Of a stretch of 11,638 bases of DNA, positions 7,579 through 11,638 are shown one piece after another. A program made the position numbers and the translations under genes. The notes below the pieces were generated by a model. The model did not search any database and had not been told where the DNA came from. It saw only the letters and a program-made list of their open reading frames with translations. Source of the stretch: Oscillospiraceae bacterium (GTDB lineage: Bacteria > Bacillota > Clostridia > Oscillospirales > Oscillospiraceae); the NCBI GenBank assembly GCA_017480395.1, contig JAFVAS010000123.1, positions 1 through 11,638 on the forward strand, given 5' to 3'. The first letter of the stretch is position 1; each line of letters starts with the position of its first letter.

Positions 7579-7623
7579 TTTTCCGCCGTGCTGGACAAGC
7601 TGGAGCGCGGTCAAAAGCTGTAA
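7579..7623 (+). pseudogene. Detached in-frame C-terminal tail of the pseudouridine synthase
   Basis: Directly after the TGA at 7576-7578 the same frame encodes FSAVLDKLERGQKL and then TAA. Family members usually end with a stretch like PLPxDFxxVLxxL, so this looks like the original C-terminus cut off by one codon change. No separate start or ribosome site serves it. Confidence 0.5.
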
Positions 7624-7662
7624 TGCAGACAATGCGCGATCTGTAAAGGTGGTTTGATTTAC

Positions 7663-9567
7663 ATGAAATACCCCCGGCTCTTTTCCCCCATTGAGGTAAA
7701 ACCCGGCTTCTCCCTGAAAAACCGGATCATCCAGGCCGCGATGCACTGCGGCTTCACCCCCGACGGAACCCCCACCCCCCAGTTCCGGGAATACTACAAG
7801 GCCCGGGCCAGGGGCGGCGCGGGGCTGCTGATCGTGGGGGCCTGCCGCTTTGAGGGCACCGGTGCCCGGCCCAACGTGATGCGGCTGGTGGACGACGGGG
7901 ACGTCGCCCTCTGGCGGCCCTTCGTGGACGAGATCCACGCACTGGATGCCAAAATCGCCGTCCAGCTCTTCCACGCCGGGCGCTATGTGGCCAGCGGACA
8001 GAATGCCGACGGCACCGACGCTCTCTCCCCCAGCGCGGTCTACTCCTCCTTCTCCCGCTCCACCCCGCGGGAGATCACCGTGGAGGAAATCCATCGAATC
8101 GTGGAGGAATGGGCCGCCGGGGCAGTCCGGGCCCAAAGGGCCGGATTTGACGCGGTGGAGATCATCGGCTCCGCCGGGTATCTGATCTCCCAGTTCCTCT
8201 CCCCCGTGACCAACCTGCGCACCGACGACTACGGCGGCTCCCCGGAGAACCGCCGCCGTTTCCCGCTGGAGGTGATCCGCGCTGTCCGCGCCGCCGTGGG
8301 GCCGGATTATCCCGTCCTGTTCCGGCTGAGCGGCAAGGATTTCATCCCCGGCTCCAACGGCCTGGAGGAGGCGAAGCAGTTCGCTGCCCTGGCCCAGCAG
8401 GCGGGGGTCGATCTGCTGAACGTCACCGGAGGCTGGCACGAGACCACCGTCCCCCAGCTCCCCGGCGACCTGCCCCGGGGCGGCCTGCGCTATCTCGCCG
8501 CCGGGATCCGGGAGGCCGTCACCATCCCGGTTTCCATGGCAAACCGCATCAGCACCGCGGCGGTGGCGGAGGAGCTGCTCGCCACCGAGCAGGCCGATCT
8601 GGTGTCCATGGGTCGGGTGCTGCTGGCCGACCCGGAGCTGCCCAACAAGGCCCGGATGGGCCGCGCCGACGAGATCCGCCCCTGCGTGGCCTGCAACCAG
8701 GGCTGCCTGGTGGGCGCCTTTTTCGACCGGCCGGTGTGCTGCCTGGCCAACGGCCTGGGCGGTCGGGAATTTGAGCTGGCCCCCGCCCCCCGCAAGGGAG
8801 ACCGGGTGCTGGTGGCGGGCGGTGGTCCCGCCGGGTGTGAATGCGCGATCCGGCTGGCAGAGCGGGGCTACCGCGTCACCCTATGGGAGGCCGGCGGAGC
8901 GCTTGGCGGACAGCTCAACCTGGCCGCCCGCTGCCCCGCCAAGGGGGAGTTTGGCACCCTGGTGCGCTATTTCGCCACCATGCTCACAAAACACGGCGTG
9001 GAGGTGCGCCTGCATCAAATCGCCACCGCCGAGGCCATCCAGGCCGCCGGGTTTGACCGGGTGGTGGTCGCCGTGGGCGGACAGCCCAACCCGGTGCCCC
9101 TGCGCTCCGACTCCATCCAGATCGTCACCGGCGAGGAGATCCTGACCGGGGCCGTCATCCCCGGCAAGCACGTCGTCATCGTGGGCGGCAGCTTCAAGGG
9201 GGTGGAGGTGGCCCGCTGTCTGGCCCGCAGGTCCGCCCCCGACGGGGAGGAGCTCTTTTACCTCATCACCCAGCGGGCGGAGACCCCGGAGACGGCGGCC
9301 CACATGGCCGACCATATGTCCCGCTCCATCACCCTGGTGGAGCAGAAGAAGAAAATCGGCTACGGCTACGAGCCCGGGGTAGCGTGGACGGTCCTGCAGG
9401 ATCTGCACCGGCTCCATGTCCGGCTGAAGAAAAACACCACCCTGCTCTCCCTGGGAGACGGGCCGTCACGCTGGAGAGCGTGGACAGGGAGGGCAATGCC
9501 TCCCGCAGCGAACTCCCCTGCGACACCCTGGTCTACGCCGCCGGGGTACATCCCGACGATGCGCTGA
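7663..9567 (+). CDS. FadH/Bai-type flavin and iron-sulfur enoate reductase, frameshifted near C-terminus
   Basis: NADH:flavin oxidoreductase of the 2,4-dienoyl-CoA reductase / bile-acid reductase group, which reduces activated C=C bonds. ATG 7663 follows AAAGGTGG by about ten bases. The old-yellow-enzyme barrel (about 1-335) has GSAGYLISQFLSP at 169-181 with Tyr173, and His259 in GGWHE. The 4Fe-4S cysteines are C341, C344, C348 and C360 (C-x2-C-x3-C-x11-C). The FAD motif GGGPAG is at 386-391 and a second nucleotide motif GGSFKG at 508-513. These positions sit at a constant offset of about +7 from E. coli FadH as I recall it. After residue 600 the frame is wrong: the last 34 residues (PSRWRAW…) are not family-like, and the true C-terminus is in another frame at 9462-9680. 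One missing G in GGG at 9460-9462 explains this; restored length is 672. The gene is 84 bp after the synthase TGA with no clear promoter between, so it is probably in the same operon. Confidence 0.9.
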   Translation: MKYPRLFSPIEVKPGFSLKNRIIQAAMHCGFTPDGTPTPQFREYYKARARGGAGLLIVGACRFEGTGARPNVMRLVDDGDVALWRPFVDEIHALDAKIAVQLFHAGRYVASGQNADGTDALSPSAVYSSFSRSTPREITVEEIHRIVEEWAAGAVRAQRAGFDAVEIIGSAGYLISQFLSPVTNLRTDDYGGSPENRRRFPLEVIRAVRAAVGPDYPVLFRLSGKDFIPGSNGLEEAKQFAALAQQAGVDLLNVTGGWHETTVPQLPGDLPRGGLRYLAAGIREAVTIPVSMANRISTAAVAEELLATEQADLVSMGRVLLADPELPNKARMGRADEIRPCVACNQGCLVGAFFDRPVCCLANGLGGREFELAPAPRKGDRVLVAGGGPAGCECAIRLAERGYRVTLWEAGGALGGQLNLAARCPAKGEFGTLVRYFATMLTKHGVEVRLHQIATAEAIQAAGFDRVVVAVGGQPNPVPLRSDSIQIVTGEEILTGAVIPGKHVVIVGGSFKGVEVARCLARRSAPDGEELFYLITQRAETPETAAHMADHMSRSITLVEQKKKIGYGYEPGVAWTVLQDLHRLHVRLKKNTTLLSLGDGPSRWRAWTGRAMPPAANSPATPWSTPPGYIPTMR

Positions 9568-9680
9568 CCCGCGCACTGCAGGCGGTGGGGATCGAGGCCG
9601 TCTCCATCGGCAACTGCGCCAGGCTGGGCCGGGCCATCGACGCCATCCGCGCCGCCACCGAGGTGGGACTGCGATTCTGA
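9462..9680 (+). pseudogene. Out-of-frame C-terminal part of the flavin reductase
   Basis: These 72 codons encode the end of the FAD/NAD-binding half of the reductase (AVTLESVDREGN… to AIDAIRAATEVGLRF and TGA). They include TLVYAAGVHPDD, the usual A-x-G-x-x-P strand, and SIGNCARLGRAIDAIRAA, the usual FAD-contacting end (normally GDC; here GNC). There is no start or ribosome site for a separate gene. Joined to residues 1-600 of the upstream frame with one added G, it makes an uninterrupted 672-residue enzyme. Either the gene is recently inactivated or the base is a sequencing error. Confidence 0.8.
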
Positions 9681-9712
9681 GCGCCTATTGCTCCACGGTT
9701 ATACCGGCGCTC
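9679..9712 (+). other. Hairpin after the flavin reductase
   Basis: GAGCGCC (9679-9685) can pair with GGCGCTC (9706-9712), and CGGT-tat-ACCG may form inside it. It is followed by A-rich sequence, not a T-run, so it is at best a weak or Rho-aided terminator. It could instead be a 3'-end stabilising stem. Confidence 0.3.
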
Positions 9713-9742
9713 AAAAACAAAATATCCCTTTTCCCCCCGGTG

Positions 9743-9751
9743 TGCTATAAT
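9743..9751 (+). promoter_or_regulatory. Extended -10 promoter of the short-chain dehydrogenase
   Basis: TGC-TATAAT, a perfect -10 (9746-9751) with the TG extension. No good -35 box lies 16-18 bp upstream (TATCCC-like). It precedes the dehydrogenase ATG by about 37 bases, so this gene can be transcribed apart from the helicase operon. Confidence 0.6.
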
Positions 9752-9788
9752 ATCCATACACCAATGTTCCGAAAGGATGAACCGACTT

Positions 9789-10550
9789 ATGAATCGTTTA
9801 ACAGGAAAAGTCTCCGTCATCACCGGTGCCAATTCCGGCATCGGCAAGCGCACCGCCGAGATCTTCGCGGAGGAGGGCTCCGACCTGGTGCTGGTGGCCC
9901 GGCGCCTGGACAAGCTGCAGGAGGTGGAGGCCGCCTGCGCCGCCAAGGGCGTCAAGGTCATCTCCGTCTCCGCCGACGTCAGCAAGTATGAGGACTGCCA
10001 GCGGGTCATTCAGCAGACCATCGCCACCTTCGGCCGCATCGACGTGCTGGTCAACAACGCCGGCATCGCCGACAAGCACCGCCCCATCACCCGCTGCGAC
10101 GTGGACTGGTGGGATCATGTGATCCAGGTGGATCAGTACAGCGTGTTCTACATGATGAAGGAGGCCCTGGTGCACATGGAGGCCGCCCACTCCGGCTCCA
10201 TCATCAACATCTCCTCCATCGGCGGCACCAGCTATAACTCCGGCATCTCCTACTCTGCCGCCAAGACCGCCGTGATCTCCATGTCCAAGAACGTGGCCCT
10301 CCAGTTCGCCGGACAGGGCATCCGGGTCAACGTGGTGGCCCCCGGCCCCACTCCCACCGCCCTGAACACCCCGGAGCAGATCTCCACCTTCGACGGGGAG
10401 TTCGCCGCCCAGTGCGCCCGCCATTTTGACGACACCGTGCCCGAGGTCAGCGTGGACGACCAGGCCTACGCCATCCTGTTCTTCGCCTGCGACGAGAGCC
10501 GCGGCTGCAACGGCCAGGTCATCGTGGTGGACAACGGCAGGACGATTTAA
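9789..10550 (+). CDS. Short-chain dehydrogenase/reductase, classical SDR
   Basis: NAD(P)-dependent oxidoreductase acting on an alcohol/ketone pair; 253 residues. Rossmann motif TGANSGIG is at 12-19, NNAG at 89-92, and the active site is Ser143 (NISS), Tyr155 and Lys159 (YSAAK). VARR at 36-39 after the second strand, with no acidic residue there, suggests NADP(H). The position normally held by the tetrad Asn (V-N-L) is Asp115 (VIQVDQYSVF), which is unusual. It ends CNGQVIVVDNGRTI, the family form (G-x-x-x-x-V-D-G-G) with Asn for one Gly. The ATG at 9789 gives the standard start MNRLTGKVSVITG; the in-frame ATG at 9777 lies inside the ribosome site AAAGGA. The neighbour is a Bai/FadH-type reductase, so a steroid, bile-acid or acyl substrate is possible, but sequence alone cannot say. 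Confidence 0.94.
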   Translation: MNRLTGKVSVITGANSGIGKRTAEIFAEEGSDLVLVARRLDKLQEVEAACAAKGVKVISVSADVSKYEDCQRVIQQTIATFGRIDVLVNNAGIADKHRPITRCDVDWWDHVIQVDQYSVFYMMKEALVHMEAAHSGSIINISSIGGTSYNSGISYSAAKTAVISMSKNVALQFAGQGIRVNVVAPGPTPTALNTPEQISTFDGEFAAQCARHFDDTVPEVSVDDQAYAILFFACDESRGCNGQVIVVDNGRTI

Positions 10551-10559
10551 AAATCAAAA

Positions 10560-10595
10560 AAAGTGCGGATGCTGCTCTTCCAGCGTCCGCACTTT
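10560..10595. terminator. Bidirectional intrinsic terminator
   Basis: A 15-bp stem (10560-10574 with 10581-10595, one G·T pair) with a six-base loop ctcttc. Read on the minus strand it is followed by TTTTTTTGATTTTT, a strong terminator for the small regulator gene, whose TAA overlaps its foot. Read on the plus strand it ends in CTTTAAT and closes the dehydrogenase gene. Confidence 0.85.
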
Positions 10596-10905
10596 AATCA
10601 TCCGAAAGGCCATGCAGATAGGCGATGGCCTTTTCTTTTTTGCGCTCATTCAGTTTTTGAAACAGGGCCAGCGCCAGCTCATCCTGCGTTGTCACAGGCC
10701 CAGTCTCCAGCAGCCGATCCGAACGCCCCATCAGGTAATCCATACTGACATGGAACAGATCGGCCATCTTTTCAATAGATTGATATCGTGGGTAGCATTT
10801 TCCCTTTTCATAAGCGCTGATTGTCTCCTGAGAAACACCCAATTCAACGCTTAACCTGACCTGGGTCATTCTATGCTGTTCCCGTAGCTCCTTAATGCGA
10901 TTCAT
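10594..10905 (-). CDS. Small XRE-family (Cro/CI-type) transcriptional regulator
   Basis: DNA-binding protein of 103 residues. The helix-turn-helix domain covers about 3-60. RIKELREQHRMTQVRLSVEL and GVSQETISAYEKG are the classic HTH_3 pattern, and the domain ends FHVSMDYLMGRSD (about 52-64). The remaining roughly 40 residues are charged, possibly a dimerisation helix. The start chosen is ATG 10905, since AAAAAAGGTGAT lies at the right distance upstream; the GTG at 10914 overlaps that site. It is divergent from the lipoprotein gene, and a dyad in the shared 114-bp gap is a candidate operator for this protein. It is more AT-rich than the genes to the left, which suggests separate origin. It is separated from the dehydrogenase by the terminator. 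Confidence 0.9.
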   Translation of the reverse strand: MNRIKELREQHRMTQVRLSVELGVSQETISAYEKGKCYPRYQSIEKMADLFHVSMDYLMGRSDRLLETGPVTTQDELALALFQKLNERKKEKAIAYLHGLSDD

Positions 10906-10923
10906 ACAGATCACCTTTTTTAT

Positions 10924-10944
10924 AATACAATTTATACTTGTATT
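10924..10944. promoter_or_regulatory. Candidate operator dyad between regulator and lipoprotein genes
   Basis: Inverted repeat AATACAA-tttatac-TTGTATT (7-bp arms, 7-bp centre). It sits 19 bases upstream of the regulator ATG and overlaps the -35 box of the lipoprotein promoter. A third TTGTAT half-site occurs at 10981-10986. Position and symmetry suit the XRE regulator; binding is inferred. Confidence 0.45.
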
Positions 10945-10966
10945 TTTTAGGTGTTTATGTTATATT
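10938..10966 (+). promoter_or_regulatory. Promoter of the coiled-coil lipoprotein
   Basis: TTGTAT (-35, 10938-10943), a 17-bp spacer and TATATT (-10, 10961-10966) with a TG extension at 10958-10959. The -35 is the right arm of the dyad, so a bound regulator would block polymerase. Confidence 0.5.
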
Positions 10967-11019
10967 ATTAGAAATTAAATTTGTATCATCCGCAACACTA
11001 TATTCTGGAGGTGCAAAAG

Positions 11020-11638
11020 ATGAAAAAGGCATTATCATTTTTACTCATATTTACAATCTCAATGACATTGCTTGCCAGTTGCGGCGAGGCCAGCCAGGTA
11101 AGTAATGATGCCGCCCACGAAACAATCTCTTCACTAACCGCCGAGAATGAAGCCCTTACTAAGAAGTTAGAAGAAGCAGAACAGGCAAACAGCGAATTAC
11201 AGGCAGATTATGATATTCTGTCGGCACAATACAGCTCTTTGGAAACATCATTTAACGAGTATAAGGCAAAGATGGCCCCATACGAGGAATTGGACGAGGC
11301 AGAAGCCCAAGTGCGCCAAATCGAAGCAAATGCCGCAATAGAAGCCGCGCAGAGAGAGGCCGAAGCTGCCGCCGCTGCCGAGGCTGCAGCACTGGAAGAA
11401 AGGGAGCGGCAGGGATACGACACAGGAATTACATACGATCAGCTTGCCAGAACCCCGGATGATTATGTCGGAGAACTTGTGAAATTTACAGGTAGTGTTG
11501 TTCAAGTGACCGAAGGTGACGGATTGGTTGGAATCAGATTCGCTATTAATGGTAATTATGACCAAATTATCTATTGCGAGTATGAATCCACTATTGTTTC
11601 ATCTCGTGTATTGGAGGATGATTACATTACGATATACG
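11020..11638 (+). CDS. Coiled-coil lipoprotein of unknown function (partial, C-terminus off window)
   Basis: Predicted secreted lipoprotein; 206 residues are present. The signal peptide MKKALSFLLIFTISMTLLAS ends in a lipobox L18-A19-S20-C21, so Cys21 would be lipid-modified and cleaved by signal peptidase II. Residues about 36-135 are a strongly charged coiled coil rich in Glu, Ala, Gln and Lys, including an EAAAAAEAAALEE-type stretch. From about 136 a compact domain begins (YDQLARTPDDYVGELVKFTG…), with alternating strands resembling small OB-fold-like beta domains seen in Firmicute lipoproteins; this fold guess is weak. GGAGGTG lies seven bases before the ATG. The gene is AT-richer than the core region and is divergent from the XRE regulator. 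I do not recognise a named family. Confidence 0.88.
   Translation, partial: MKKALSFLLIFTISMTLLASCGEASQVSNDAAHETISSLTAENEALTKKLEEAEQANSELQADYDILSAQYSSLETSFNEYKAKMAPYEELDEAEAQVRQIEANAAIEAAQREAEAAAAAEAAALEERERQGYDTGITYDQLARTPDDYVGELVKFTGSVVQVTEGDGLVGIRFAINGNYDQIIYCEYESTIVSSRVLEDDYITIY

Noticed and set aside
6646..8439. A 597-codon open frame on the minus strand opposite the pseudouridine synthase and reductase genes
   Set aside because: It is an antisense shadow produced by GC-rich third positions of the plus-strand genes; no family motif, and no ribosome site was identified.
9457..9470. Programmed -1 ribosomal frameshift in the reductase gene
   Set aside because: No X-XXY-YYZ slippery site at GAC-GGG-CCG, and this enzyme family is not known to use frameshifting; a lost G is simpler.
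9777..9788. ATG 9777 as the dehydrogenase start
   Set aside because: It overlaps the ribosome site AAAGGA; ATG 9789 gives correct spacing and the family-standard N-terminus.
1..11638. CRISPR array, tRNA, rRNA, insertion sequence or transposase
   Set aside because: No regularly spaced repeats, cloverleaf-like sequence, transposase motifs or terminal inverted repeats were found by reading both strands.

Overview
The window comes from a GC-rich, low-GC-phylum-style (Firmicutes) genome, most likely a gut Oscillospiraceae/Clostridia relative such as the Flavonifractor–Pseudoflavonifractor group. The clues are strong GGAGG-type ribosome binding sites, Bacillus-like -35/-10 promoters, an lspA–pseudouridine synthase gene pair, and third codon positions that are almost all G or C. 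The species call is inference only. No rRNA, tRNA, CRISPR array or insertion sequence was seen, and no stretch of more than about 200 bases lacks a gene.

Region 1 (1-3979, minus strand) is a regulated transporter module. A PhoB/OmpR-type response regulator and a short histidine kinase are separated by one base and share a promoter. After a 105-bp gap come an ABC ATPase and a FtsX-type permease that overlap by ATGA; the permease runs off the left edge. The gap holds a long dyad, and a TGTCAC direct repeat with an 11-bp period sits where the -35 box of the ATPase promoter should be. The kinase has two membrane helices and almost no external loop. The likely circuit is that the kinase senses the membrane or transporter state, and the regulator then switches on the ABC pair. 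Such modules commonly serve cell-envelope stress or antimicrobial-peptide resistance.

Region 2 (4011-9680, plus strand) is divergent from region 1 and starts at a strong extended -10 promoter. It encodes a DEAD-box RNA helicase with a 300-residue basic tail, lipoprotein signal peptidase (lspA), an RluD-like pseudouridine synthase overlapping lspA by 23 bp, and a FadH/Bai-type flavin reductase. Two of these genes look damaged. The pseudouridine synthase has an in-frame TGA just before a plausible 14-residue C-terminal tail. The reductase has lost one G near 9460-9462; restoring it gives a 672-residue protein with every FadH-type active-site and cluster residue in place.

Region 3 (9743-10595, plus strand) is a classical short-chain dehydrogenase with its own promoter, closed by a strong bidirectional terminator.

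Region 4 (10594-11638) is clearly more AT-rich. It has a small Cro/CI-type regulator (minus strand) divergent from a coiled-coil lipoprotein (plus strand, cut by the right edge). A dyad overlaps the -35 box of the lipoprotein promoter. This looks like the edge of an accessory or acquired segment. The lipoprotein carries a lipobox and would itself be a substrate of the LspA encoded in region 2.
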